Positions 17,712 through 25,834 of a DNA stretch of 64,000 nt are shown here, in pieces. Positions within the stretch are counted from its first letter, which is position 1. Every line of letters begins with the position of its first letter. Position numbers and translations under genes: made by a program. Source of the stretch: Micromonospora wenchangensis (lineage in GTDB: Bacteria > Actinomycetota > Actinomycetes > Mycobacteriales > Micromonosporaceae); NCBI RefSeq assembly GCF_002210435.1, contig NZ_MZMV01000034.1, positions 1-64,000 on the forward strand. Reading direction: 5' to 3'. The notes beneath the pieces are model-generated. The model saw only the letters and a program-made list of their open reading frames with translations. It was not told the origin of the DNA and did no database searches.

Positions 17712-18920
17712 TCAGCGGCAGAACTGGCGGGCGTGTTCCAGCACGTGCAGTTCCCGGTGCCGCTGCCGCCAGTGCCGGTAGCGCCGCCCGGCGGTGGCCT
17801 TGGCCTCGGCACGTTCGGCGGGTGTCCGGTCGGCGAGCAGGTCGAGCGCCCGGCTGAGGTCGGCCGCCGTCGCCGGTCGGACCACCATCCCGCCGGTGTC
17901 GGCGATCAGGTCGCTGAACGGCGTGTTGTCCGAGCAGACGACCGGGCAACCCGAGGCCAGGCTCTCCAGGATCACGTGGCCGAAGTTCTCGCCGAGGGTG
18001 GGGAAGAGGAAGGCGTCGTACCGGCTGAACGTCGGCATGACGTCCGCCGCCGCGAGTTCGCCGAGGTACCGGACGCGGACGTGCCCCGGCATGGCCGCGA
18101 TGAGCCGTCGGCAGCGCGACCAGTAGTGCGGGTCCTCCGGCGGGCCGAAGATGTCGAACTCCACCGGCCTCGTGACGCCGGCCACCGCCTCCAGGGCGGT
18201 GGACAGGTTCTTCATCGGCGAGATCCGGCCGACGAAGACCAACCGCAGCGGGCCGTCGTGCGCGACGACGGGTGGGGGCGGGTCCGCCGGGACCGGGCTC
18301 TCGTTGCCGTTCACCATCACCTGCGCCCACGGCAGGTTGGCCCGGATCTGCCGCTCCTCCAGCCCGCTGCACGCCTGCCAGCGCACCCGCAGCCTGCGCA
18401 GCAGCGGCGCCCACAGCGCCAGGAAGATCCGCTTCTTGGTCGCCCTGATCGCCAGGGCGCCGGGCGACAGCTCGCCGCGCGGGGCGACCAGGATGGCTCC
18501 GACCCGGACCAGCCGCAACGCCACCGCCAGGATCGCCAGCACCGAGAACAACGACCAGAGGCTGTTGACGTAGAGCAGGTCGACCGGACGGACCCGGACG
18601 TGGCGGACCAGCCGGGCCCAGTGCCGGGGGGCCCACGGGTTCAGGTAGAAGACGGCGGAGCGCCCGTCGCGTCGCAGCAGCGTTCCGGACAGACCGGGGT
18701 ACGGTGCTGACGAGCCGAGGTCCCGGTCCCGGGTGACCAGGGTGACGTCGAGGTCCCCCGGCAGGGTGTCCAGGATGAACCGCAGCGAGCGGATCGGGCC
18801 ACCGCCCCGGAAGCCCGGCTCGAACACCCCAGCGGTGGCGACCACCCGGTAGGTGCCCACGGACCGTCGTGGCGCGTCGGCGACGTCCAGGGAGGGCGGC
18901 CTTGTCAACTTGTTCACCAT
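17712..18920 (-). CDS. Glycosyltransferase, GT4 (paralogue of the 21005 gene)
   Basis: This is a 402-residue GT-B enzyme. Key blocks: GVFEPGFRGGGPIRSL (residues 32-47), VTRDRDLGSSAPYPGLSGT, DLLYVNSLWSLFS, ILVAPRGELSPGAL, LVFVGRISPMKNL (start of the donor half, about 230), and FGHVILESLASGCPVVCSDNTP. The same ordered blocks occur in the gene at 21005, so the two are paralogues in one locus. ATG at 18920 was chosen at the natural family N-terminus; the longer frame runs into non-coding sequence. It is read leftward and the acetyltransferase at 17058 follows 114 bases later, probably in one transcript. The donor is unknown. Confidence 0.88.
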   Translation of the reverse strand: MVNKLTRPPSLDVADAPRRSVGTYRVVATAGVFEPGFRGGGPIRSLRFILDTLPGDLDVTLVTRDRDLGSSAPYPGLSGTLLRRDGRSAVFYLNPWAPRHWARLVRHVRVRPVDLLYVNSLWSLFSVLAILAVALRLVRVGAILVAPRGELSPGALAIRATKKRIFLALWAPLLRRLRVRWQACSGLEERQIRANLPWAQVMVNGNESPVPADPPPPVVAHDGPLRLVFVGRISPMKNLSTALEAVAGVTRPVEFDIFGPPEDPHYWSRCRRLIAAMPGHVRVRYLGELAAADVMPTFSRYDAFLFPTLGENFGHVILESLASGCPVVCSDNTPFSDLIADTGGMVVRPATAADLSRALDLLADRTPAERAEAKATAGRRYRHWRQRHRELHVLEHARQFCR

Positions 18921-19155
18921 CGGTCCACCTTCACCGTGCCGCCCGAGAGGCGGCGTCCCGTAGGAATGTCCACACCGCACGGGCAGCGGCCGCAGGGCCC
19001 GGCCCGTTCGGGAGGTCGCAGTCGAGGGGAAGGGTGTGTCCGCGGGCCGTGGACTCGACCCGTGCCGCCGCGCACGCCGGGCGGACACCTGCGGTGCCGC
19101 GCGGGGGTGGCGGGCGGAGCGCGACCGGCGCTCCCCGTGACCGGGGGGGCAACGG
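18921..19155. promoter_or_regulatory. Divergent intergenic region
   Basis: This GC-rich 235-base gap lies between the leftward GT and the rightward NeuD-like gene. Both need a promoter here. No convincing -35/-10 pair or repeat was seen. Confidence 0.3.
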
Positions 19156-19887
19156 TTGACCACCGACGTAGTGATCGTAGGCGCGGGTGGGATGGGCAGG
19201 GAGATGTTCGGGGTAATTCGGCTGCTCGACGCCCACGCGGTCGGTGCGCAGCCGTGGCGGGTCCTCGGCTTCGTCGACGACTACCCGACCGAGGAGAACG
19301 TGGCCCGGGTGCGGCGGCTCGGTGTCCCCTTCCTCGGTCCCACCCGCTGGCTCGCCGACGGTCCGGCGGGCCTGACGGTGGCGCTGGGCGTCGGGCATCC
19401 CCGGCTGCGCCGCGAGACCGACCGGGCCCTCGCCCGGTACGGCCTGCCCGCCGCCACGGTGGTGCACCCGGCTGCCGAGATCGGGCCGGACTGTGTCTTC
19501 GGGGAGGGGCTGTTCGCGGCCGGTGGGGCCCGGGTGACCACGAACGTGGTGCTGGGCCGCCAGGTGCACCTCAACCAGAACTGCACCGTGGGGCACGACA
19601 GCGTGCTCGGCGACCACGTCTCGGTCAATCCGCTCGCCGCGGTCTCCGGCTACTGCCGGCTGGACGACGGCGTCATGGTGGGCACCACCGCCGCCGTCCT
19701 GCCGGGACTGCGGGTCGGCCGGGACGCCGTGGTGGGCGCGGGCGCGTGCGTGACCCGGGACGTCCCGGCGGGCACGGTGGTCACCGGGGTGCCCGCCCGG
19801 CCGGTGGCACCCGGGTCAGCGGCGGATGCCCGCCCAGTCGTGGTGCCGGCGCACGGTCGACAGGATGAAGTCGACCACCCGGCGTGA
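19156..19887 (+). CDS. NeuD/PglD/PerB-like sugar acetyltransferase
   Basis: The 243-residue protein has the two-part structure of the NeuD/PglD family: an N-terminal Rossmann-like UDP/GDP-sugar binding half (VVIVGAGGMGREMFGVI, residues 5-21; GFVDDYPTEENVARV) and a left-handed beta-helix (DCVFGEGLFAAGGARVTTNV onward). The catalytic H is in QNCTVGHDSVLGDHV. The family N-acetylates 4-amino sugars, including GDP-perosamine (PerB). With the perosamine synthase at 24637, this is the best candidate for GDP-N-acetylperosamine formation. TTG at 19156 is the start. Its last 72 bases overlap the convergent CapG-like gene. Confidence 0.86.
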   Translation: MTTDVVIVGAGGMGREMFGVIRLLDAHAVGAQPWRVLGFVDDYPTEENVARVRRLGVPFLGPTRWLADGPAGLTVALGVGHPRLRRETDRALARYGLPAATVVHPAAEIGPDCVFGEGLFAAGGARVTTNVVLGRQVHLNQNCTVGHDSVLGDHVSVNPLAAVSGYCRLDDGVMVGTTAAVLPGLRVGRDAVVGAGACVTRDVPAGTVVTGVPARPVAPGSAADARPVVVPAHGRQDEVDHPA

Positions 19888-20940
19888 GGTGTCCGGGACC
19901 CGGTAGTCCGCCGGGCAGTCGACCGGACCGGCCGCCACCTGGTCCACCACGACCCGTACCCCCTCCACCACGCCGGCCGGGTCGAGGCCGGTCATCACGA
20001 TCGCCCCGGCGTCCAGCGCCTCGGGGCGTTCGATTGACTCCCGCAGGGTCACCGCCGGGAACCCGAGGATCGCCGCCTCCTCGCTGACGGTGCCGCTGTC
20101 GGACAGCGTGCACCGGGCGTGCCGTTGCAGGGTCACGTAGTCGAAGAAGCCGAACGGCTCGTGGAAGGTGATGCCGTCCAGGAGCGTGCCGTCGACGGCG
20201 AGCACCTCCAGCCGCTTGCGGGTGCGCGGGTGGGTGGAGACCAGCAGCGGCAGCCGCCACTCGTCGCGTACCGCGCACAGGCAGTCGAGCAGCCGACGGA
20301 GCCGGTCCGGGTGGTCGACGTTCTCCTCGCGGTGGGCGCTGACGACGAAGTAGCCGCCCGGTTCGAGGGCGAGCTGCGCGAGGATGGTGGACCGTTCGAT
20401 CTGCGGCCGGTAGTGGTCGAGCACCTCGCGCATGGGTGAGCCGGTGTGCAGGATGCGCCGGGGGTGCAGGCCCTCGGCGAGCAGGTTGCGCCGGGCGTGC
20501 TCGGAGTAGAACAGGTTGAAGTCGGCGACGTGGTCGACCAGCCGGCGGTTGGTCTCCTCCGGCACGTTGAGGTCGAAGCAGCGGTTGCCCGCCTCCATGT
20601 GGTAGACGGGCACCTTCATCCGCCGGGCCATCAACGCCGCGATGGCGCTGTTGGTGTCGCCGAGCACCAGCAACGCGTCCGGCCGCAGCTCGCCGATGGC
20701 CTTCTCGGTGCCGACCAGCACCGCGCCGAGCAGGCTGCCCAGCGACCGGGTGTCGGCCCGCAGGAAGCGGTCGGGCGGGCGTACGCCCAGCTCGGTGAAG
20801 AAGATGTCGGACAGCGCCGGATCCCAGTTCTGTCCCGTGTGCACCAACGTGTGCTGCACGGTCCGGTCCAGCGTGTCGATCACCCGGGCCAGGCGGATGA
20901 TCTCCGGCCTGGTCCCGACGACGGTCATCACCCGGGTCAC
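19816..20940 (-). CDS. CapG/FnlC/WbjD-type UDP-sugar C-2 epimerase
   Basis: This 374-residue non-hydrolysing UDP-GlcNAc 2-epimerase superfamily member has VVGTRPEIIRLA near the N-terminus, LVHTGQNWD, GDTNSAIAA, HMEAGNRCFD, HREENVDHP, and SDSGTVSEEA. The EAGNRCFD motif is typical of the CapG/FnlC/WbjD branch, while WecB has EAGLRTG. It would act after the CapE-like and RmlD-like enzymes at 6302-8328 to give UDP-L-QuiNAc or UDP-L-FucNAc. GTG at 20940 was chosen because GAGGAGG lies 5-6 bases upstream; a further upstream start adds non-family residues. It is leftward, and overlaps the NeuD-like gene 3' end. Confidence 0.88.
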   Translation of the reverse strand: MTRVMTVVGTRPEIIRLARVIDTLDRTVQHTLVHTGQNWDPALSDIFFTELGVRPPDRFLRADTRSLGSLLGAVLVGTEKAIGELRPDALLVLGDTNSAIAALMARRMKVPVYHMEAGNRCFDLNVPEETNRRLVDHVADFNLFYSEHARRNLLAEGLHPRRILHTGSPMREVLDHYRPQIERSTILAQLALEPGGYFVVSAHREENVDHPDRLRRLLDCLCAVRDEWRLPLLVSTHPRTRKRLEVLAVDGTLLDGITFHEPFGFFDYVTLQRHARCTLSDSGTVSEEAAILGFPAVTLRESIERPEALDAGAIVMTGLDPAGVVEGVRVVVDQVAAGPVDCPADYRVPDTSRRVVDFILSTVRRHHDWAGIRR

Positions 20941-21004
20941 GGACGCCTCCTCGTGGTTGGTCTCGGTGGTTGGGGGCACCGTCGGCCGGACGGGTCGGCG
21001 GTGG

Positions 21005-22246
21005 TCACGACGTCCGGCCCTGCGGGGGCACCCGGTGCGGCGGTTCGTCGACCGCCCGCCACGCCTGGTCGAGCACGCTGACCCGGGGCCGGCTGAGCCG
21101 CCACCGGCGGTAGGCCTCCCCCGCGCTGAGCCGGGCCGCCCGCCGCTGGGCGGGCGGGGCGGTGGCGACCCGGGTGAGCAGCGCGCCCAGCGCCGCCGGG
21201 GTCAGCTCGGTGAGCACCTGTCCGCCGCCGTCGCGCAGCACGGGTGTCCACGGCGTCCGGTCCGAACAGATCACCGGGCAGTACGCCGCGAGGCTCTCCG
21301 CGATGGCGTTGCCGAAGTTCTCGCCCCGGGTCGGCAGGACGGACGCGTCGTACCTGGCGAACGTCGTGCCGACCTGCCCGGGGGACAGCTCACCCCGGTA
21401 GCTGACCACCGACGGGTCCGGCAGGGCCGCCCACAGTTCCCGGCACCGTTGCCAGTACCTCGGGTCCTCGACCGGGCCGTAGACGTCCAGCCGGACCGGG
21501 GCCCGGACGTGGGCGAGCGCGGCGAGCACCAGGTCGAGGTTCTTCATCGGGGAGATCCGGCTGATGAAGACCAGCCGCGTGTGGTCGGTGGCCGGCAGCT
21601 CGGCCGGGGCGGGTTGCGGCTCGGGACCGGCGGCGAGCGCCACCACCCCGATGCGGGCCCGGGGCAGCACCCGGCGGATGTCGGCGACCTCCTGCGGTCC
21701 GGTGGCGTGCCACAGCACCCGGGGGCCGCGCAGCATCCACCGCCAGCCGGCCAGGAACACCCGCTTGCGCAGCCGGTGCAGGCCGAGGGCGGCAGCGCCG
21801 AACTCGCCCCGGGGGGCCACCAGGATGCGTTCGGCCCGCAGCAGGCCGAGCCGGGCCGCGACGATGGGCAGGATCGAGAAGACCGACCAGACGCTGTTGA
21901 CGTAGAGCAGGTCGAACCGGGCCGAGCGCAGCGAGCGCCAGAGCGTCCGCCAGTGCGCCGGATGCCGTACGCCGAGATAGAAGATGTCGGTGCGGCCCCG
22001 GCGTACCCAGGTGCCGGACAGGCCGGGATAGGCGGCGGGGCAACCGAGGTCGCGGTCGCGGGTCAGCAGGACGGTGGAGACATCGGCGCTGGCCGTGTCG
22101 AGCACGTCGGAAATGGAGCGGACGGGCCCTCCGGCGCGCCAGCCGGGACTGAAGTAGCCGGCCGTGACGAGGACCCGGAAACTCTTCCCCCCGGCTTCGG
22201 CCAACCGTTCGTCGACTTCCGTCGCGGGGCTGGTGTCGCCGGCCAT
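21005..22246 (-). CDS. Glycosyltransferase, GT4 (paralogue of the 17712 gene)
   Basis: The 413-residue GT-B enzyme shares its block order with the gene at 17712: GYFSPGWRAGGPVRSI (residues 30-45), LTRDRDLGCPAAYPGLSGT, DLLYVNSVWSVFS, ILVAPRGEFGAAAL, LVFISRISPMKNL, and FGNAIAESLAAYCPVICSDRTP. The pair probably arose by duplication and now adds different sugars. ATG at 22246 has a purine-rich ribosome site (GAGGAGCGAGG) just upstream. It is the first gene of a leftward unit with the CapG-like epimerase, 64 bases further on, and lies divergent from gmd. Confidence 0.88.
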   Translation of the reverse strand: MAGDTSPATEVDERLAEAGGKSFRVLVTAGYFSPGWRAGGPVRSISDVLDTASADVSTVLLTRDRDLGCPAAYPGLSGTWVRRGRTDIFYLGVRHPAHWRTLWRSLRSARFDLLYVNSVWSVFSILPIVAARLGLLRAERILVAPRGEFGAAALGLHRLRKRVFLAGWRWMLRGPRVLWHATGPQEVADIRRVLPRARIGVVALAAGPEPQPAPAELPATDHTRLVFISRISPMKNLDLVLAALAHVRAPVRLDVYGPVEDPRYWQRCRELWAALPDPSVVSYRGELSPGQVGTTFARYDASVLPTRGENFGNAIAESLAAYCPVICSDRTPWTPVLRDGGGQVLTELTPAALGALLTRVATAPPAQRRAARLSAGEAYRRWRLSRPRVSVLDQAWRAVDEPPHRVPPQGRTS

Positions 22247-22427
22247 CCTCGCTCCTCGCTGAAGACACGAAACTGAGTGGCTCAACGAGCGGAGGCGCTT
22301 TTCGTGACTGTGTTCCGCAATTATCGCGAAGCTGTCGAACATTAGCCGGTAAATCCGCAGCCAGCAGGGCGTCAGCCGGTATAAGGAAGTCGGCGCACAC
22401 AAATCGACCCGGCACGAGAGGACCCCC
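22247..22427. promoter_or_regulatory. Divergent promoter region of gmd
   Basis: This relatively AT-rich 181-base region lies between the leftward GT and rightward gmd. TATAAG at 22381-22386 is a candidate -10 for gmd, with no good -35 match. ATTATCGCG and GGTAAATCC mark local AT-rich patches (22319-22360) that may carry the leftward promoter. GAGAGGA at 22413-22420 serves as gmd ribosome site. Confidence 0.4.
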
Positions 22428-23441
22428 ATGTCGCGAGTGGCACTCATATCCGGCACCACCGGTCAGGACGGTAGTTATCTGTCCGAGTTCCTACTCGACA
22501 AGGGCTACACGGTGCACGGGATAAAGCGAAGGTCGTCCTCGTTCAACACCGAACGGATCGACCGGGTCGACGTCCATCCCCGCGACGGCGAGGCCCGGCT
22601 GTTCCTCCACTACAGCGACCTGTCCGACCCGGCGTCGTTGAGCGCGCTGATCCGCGACATCCGGCCGGACGAGATCTACAACCTCGGCGCGCAGAGCCAC
22701 GTCCGCGTCTCCTTCGACATCCCCGCCTACACCGCCGACGTCACCGGGCTCGGCGCCCTGCGGATGCTGGAGGCGGCCCGGGCGGCCGACGTCGACTGCC
22801 GCTTCTACCAGGCGTCCTCGTCGGAGATGTTCGGTTCCGCCCCGCCCCCGCAGCGTGAGCAGACCCCGTTCCACCCCCGCAGCCCGTACGCGTGCGCCAA
22901 GGTCTACGCCTACTGGACGGCGGTCAACCACCGCGAGTCGTGGGACATGTTCTGCGCCAACGGCATCCTGTTCAACCACGAGAGCCCCCGGCGGGGCGAG
23001 AACTTCGTCACCCGCAAGATCACCCGTGCGGTCGCCCGGATCGAGGCCGGCATTCAGGACAAGCTCTACCTGGGCAACCTCGACGCCGTCCGGGACTGGG
23101 GCTACGCCCCGGAGTACGTCGAGGCGATGTGGCTGGCCCTGCAGCAGGACACCCCCGACGACTACGTGGTGGCCACCGGCGAGGGGCACACGGTGCGGGA
23201 GTTCGTCGAGGCCGCCTTCGACCGGGTCGGGCTCGACTGGCAACGGTACGTCGAGATCGACCCCCGCTACTTCCGCCCGGCCGAGGTCGACGCGCTCATC
23301 GGCGACTACACCAGGGCCCGGCGGCGGCTGGGCTGGGCACCCAAGACCCTCTTCGGCGACCTGGTACGGATCATGGTGGACGCCGACCGGCAACTGCTGG
23401 AGGACGAGCGGATGGGTCGCCTGGTGCGGGTGGACCGATGA
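22428..23441 (+). CDS. gmd: GDP-mannose 4,6-dehydratase
   Basis: Gmd converts GDP-D-mannose to GDP-4-keto-6-deoxy-D-mannose. The 337-residue product has ISGTTGQDGSYLSEFLL (7-23), the GIKRRSSSFNTERID NADP-binding segment, NLGAQSHVRVSF, the active-site serine in QASSSEMFG, and Y-ACA-K with SPYACAKVYAYW. ESPRRGENFVTRKI and NLDAVRDWGYAPEYVEAMW are family hallmarks. No GDP-fucose synthase or rhamnose reductase is present nearby. The next genes are a GT and a perosamine synthase, each in 4-base ATGA or GTGA overlap, so the product probably goes to GDP-perosamine. Confidence 0.97.
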   Translation: MSRVALISGTTGQDGSYLSEFLLDKGYTVHGIKRRSSSFNTERIDRVDVHPRDGEARLFLHYSDLSDPASLSALIRDIRPDEIYNLGAQSHVRVSFDIPAYTADVTGLGALRMLEAARAADVDCRFYQASSSEMFGSAPPPQREQTPFHPRSPYACAKVYAYWTAVNHRESWDMFCANGILFNHESPRRGENFVTRKITRAVARIEAGIQDKLYLGNLDAVRDWGYAPEYVEAMWLALQQDTPDDYVVATGEGHTVREFVEAAFDRVGLDWQRYVEIDPRYFRPAEVDALIGDYTRARRRLGWAPKTLFGDLVRIMVDADRQLLEDERMGRLVRVDR

Positions 23442-24640
23442 GGATCACCGTCGAGGCCACCCCCATCCGGCCGGGCCACGCCGCCGGGGTCGAGGCGTTC
23501 ACCTACGGCCTGCTCACCGGCATGGCCGCCGACACCTCCTGCGAGCTGCGGGTGAACGTCCTGCGGGGCACCCTGGAGCGGTGGCGCGAGCAGGTGCCCG
23601 CCGACCGGCTCGGCTGGACCGAGGTCGCCCAGCCGCTGCGCTCGGACACCACCGGCGGGCAGTTGCTGCGCCGGTGGACACCGACCCGGGTCCGCGACTC
23701 CCTCGCCGTACGCCGGGCGGTCAACGCGGTCCGGCAGCGTTCGGTGCCCCGGCAGCGCGGCGCGGACGTCACCCTCTACCCGTTCCACAGTGCCCCGATC
23801 GGTCCCGGACCGTCCGTCGTCGTCGTGCACGACCTGCGGCACCTGCGGGCCGCCTTCCACTCCCCCGGCTTCGCCGCGGTGGTCCGGGAGAACGTGGCCC
23901 GCGCCGACGCCCTCGTGGTCACCTGGCCGCACCCGTACCGGGAGATGCTGCGGCTGTTCCCCGAGGCGGCGGAGCGGACCGCGCTCATCCCGACCCCGAC
24001 GTTCCAACCCGCGCCCGACCGCGCCGCCGCGCGCCCCGAACCGGGCCTGCTGCTCTACCCGTCGTCCACCGCGAGCCACAAGAACCACGCGACGCTGCTG
24101 GAGGCGATGGCCCTGCTCCCGCAGTGCCGGCTGGTCTGCCCCGGGCCGCTGGTCGAGCCGGACGCCAGTCGGCTGCTCGCCCGCGCCGCGCAGCCCGACC
24201 TGCGCGGCCGGGTCTCCTTCCCCGGGTTCGTCACCCTCGACGAGCTGAACGCCCTCTACGCCCGCGCCGACGCGGTGGTGATCCCGTCGCTGTGGGAGGC
24301 GGCGAGCGGCGCCATGCTGGAGGCGTTCAGCTGGGGCCTGCCGGTGGCCTGCGCGGACGCCGAACCGCTGCTGGCGCAGTTGGAGTTCACCGGCGCCGAG
24401 GCGGCCGTCTTCCGGGCCACCGACCCCGCCTCGCTGGCCGAGGCGGTCTACCGGCTGCTGGCCGACCGGGCGCACTACGCCGCCGCCGCCCGGCACGCCG
24501 ACGGCCGGCTGGCCACCCGCACCTGGACGGCGACCGGCGGCGACTACCTCGACGTGTTGCGCTGGGTGGCCGACGGCCGGCCGGGACCGATGCCGCGCTC
24601 GGCGTTCGCCGCCGAGCTGACCGGGGAGGAAACCTCGTGA
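23438..24640 (+). CDS. Glycosyltransferase, GT4, in the perosamine operon
   Basis: The 400-residue GT-B protein has MRITVEATPIRPGHAAGVEA at the start (G-x-x-x-GVE acceptor loop). It has SVVVVHDLRHLR near 128-138, a donor half with LLLYPSSTASHKNHATLLEAM (about 200-220, quoted in part) and VSFPGFVTLDELNALYARAD, then IPSLWEAASGAMLEAFSWGLP carrying the E-x7-E motif. Its location between gmd and the perosamine synthase, with 4-base overlaps on both sides, suggests that it transfers the perosamine or N-acetylperosamine unit. That assignment is from context only. The ATG at 23438 is in ATGA with the gmd stop. Confidence 0.87.
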   Translation: MRITVEATPIRPGHAAGVEAFTYGLLTGMAADTSCELRVNVLRGTLERWREQVPADRLGWTEVAQPLRSDTTGGQLLRRWTPTRVRDSLAVRRAVNAVRQRSVPRQRGADVTLYPFHSAPIGPGPSVVVVHDLRHLRAAFHSPGFAAVVRENVARADALVVTWPHPYREMLRLFPEAAERTALIPTPTFQPAPDRAAARPEPGLLLYPSSTASHKNHATLLEAMALLPQCRLVCPGPLVEPDASRLLARAAQPDLRGRVSFPGFVTLDELNALYARADAVVIPSLWEAASGAMLEAFSWGLPVACADAEPLLAQLEFTGAEAAVFRATDPASLAEAVYRLLADRAHYAAAARHADGRLATRTWTATGGDYLDVLRWVADGRPGPMPRSAFAAELTGEETS

Positions 24641-25761
24641 GCCTGACCGACGACCGCTACCCGGTGGCCCGTCCGAGCCTGACCGACCTGGAGGAACGGT
24701 ACGTCGTCGAGGCCGTGCGCAGCGGTTGGGTCTCCTCCCGGGGCCCCTTCCTCACCGACTTCGAGGACCGCTTCGCCCGCCGGTGTGCCACCGGCACGGC
24801 GGTCGCCACCGCCAACGGCACGGTCGCCCTGCACCTGGTCCTCGCCGCCGCCGGCATCGGTCCGGGCGACGAGGTCATCGTGCCCGCGCTGACCTACGTG
24901 GCGACCGCGAACGCCGTGGCGTACTGCGGGGCGCGGGCGGTCTGCGTGGACGTCCTGCCGCAGAGCTGGTGCGTCGACCCGGCCGCGGTCGCCGCGGCGA
25001 TCGGACCCCGGACCCGGGCGGTCGTCGCCGTCGACCTGTACGGCCACCCCGCCGACTATCCGGCGCTGCGCGCGCTGTGCCGGCGGCACGGCCTGCTCCT
25101 GGTCGCCGACGCCGCGGAGTCCTTCGGGGCCACCCTCGACGGGGAGCCGACCGGTTCCCTGGCCGACGCCACGACCTTCTCGTTCTTCGGCAACAAGGTG
25201 ATCACCGCCGGCGAGGGCGGCTGCGTGACCACCTCCGACGCCGCGCTGGCCGAGCGGATGCGGCTGCTGCGCAACCAGGGCATGGACCCGCGGCGGCGGT
25301 ACTACTTCCCGGTGCTGGGCTACAACTACCGGATGACGAACCTGGCCGCCGCGCTGCTCTGTGCCCAGCTCGACCGGGCCGACGAGATCATCGCCCGGCG
25401 GGACGCGGTGGTCGCCGGCTACGAGGCGCAGCTCACCGACGAGCCGGCGCTGTCGGAGCAGCCGGTGCTCCCCGGGGTCCGCCGCGCACCGTGGATGGCC
25501 TGCTTCCTGGTCGGGCCCGCCGGGGACACCGGCTCCCGGGACGCGCTGGCGCTGGCGCTGGACCGGCTCGGCGTGGAGACCCGGCCCTTCTTCGTGCCGA
25601 TCCCCGAACTGCCCGCCCACCACGATCCGGCGGCGCACTGCCCCGTGAGCGTCGACCTGAGCCGGCGGGGCATCAACCTGCCCACGTATCCGGAGCTGAC
25701 CGAGCCCGGGGTCAAGACGGTGGTGGAACGCGTCCGCGCCGCCCTGGCGGCCGTCGGCTGA
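24637..25761 (+). CDS. GDP-perosamine synthase (DegT/DnrJ/EryC1/StrS aminotransferase)
   Basis: This PLP enzyme probably aminates C-4 of GDP-4-keto-6-deoxymannose, using glutamate. The 374-residue product follows the RfbE/PerA pattern closely: RPSLTDLEERYV, SGWVSSRGPF, ANGTVALHLVLAAAGIGPGD, VDLYGHPADYPALR, SFFGNKVITAGEGG with the PLP lysine K187, and GYNYRMTNLAAALLCAQLDR. The motif LYGHP and the GYNYRMTN block are shared with perosamine synthases rather than with desosamine-type enzymes. GTG at 24637 lies in GTGA overlap with the GT stop. It is the last gene of the gmd operon, ended by a 25-bp stem. Confidence 0.9.
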   Translation: MSLTDDRYPVARPSLTDLEERYVVEAVRSGWVSSRGPFLTDFEDRFARRCATGTAVATANGTVALHLVLAAAGIGPGDEVIVPALTYVATANAVAYCGARAVCVDVLPQSWCVDPAAVAAAIGPRTRAVVAVDLYGHPADYPALRALCRRHGLLLVADAAESFGATLDGEPTGSLADATTFSFFGNKVITAGEGGCVTTSDAALAERMRLLRNQGMDPRRRYYFPVLGYNYRMTNLAAALLCAQLDRADEIIARRDAVVAGYEAQLTDEPALSEQPVLPGVRRAPWMACFLVGPAGDTGSRDALALALDRLGVETRPFFVPIPELPAHHDPAAHCPVSVDLSRRGINLPTYPELTEPGVKTVVERVRAALAAVG

Positions 25762-25771
25762 GCCGTCGTCC

Positions 25772-25834
25772 CCGCCGACGCGACCCGGTCCCGCCCCCGC
25801 TCAGCCGGCGGGCGGGACCGGGTCGCGTCGGCGG
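25772..25834. terminator. Bidirectional terminator, perfect 25-bp stem overlapping a CDS end
   Basis: Positions 25772-25796 and 25810-25834 are perfectly complementary over 25 bp, with a 13-base loop. The right arm encodes the last residues of the leftward flippase and the loop carries its stop codon (TCA at 25801-25803). The rightward gmd operon ends 11 bases before the left arm. The sequence is therefore both coding and terminator. Confidence 0.85.
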
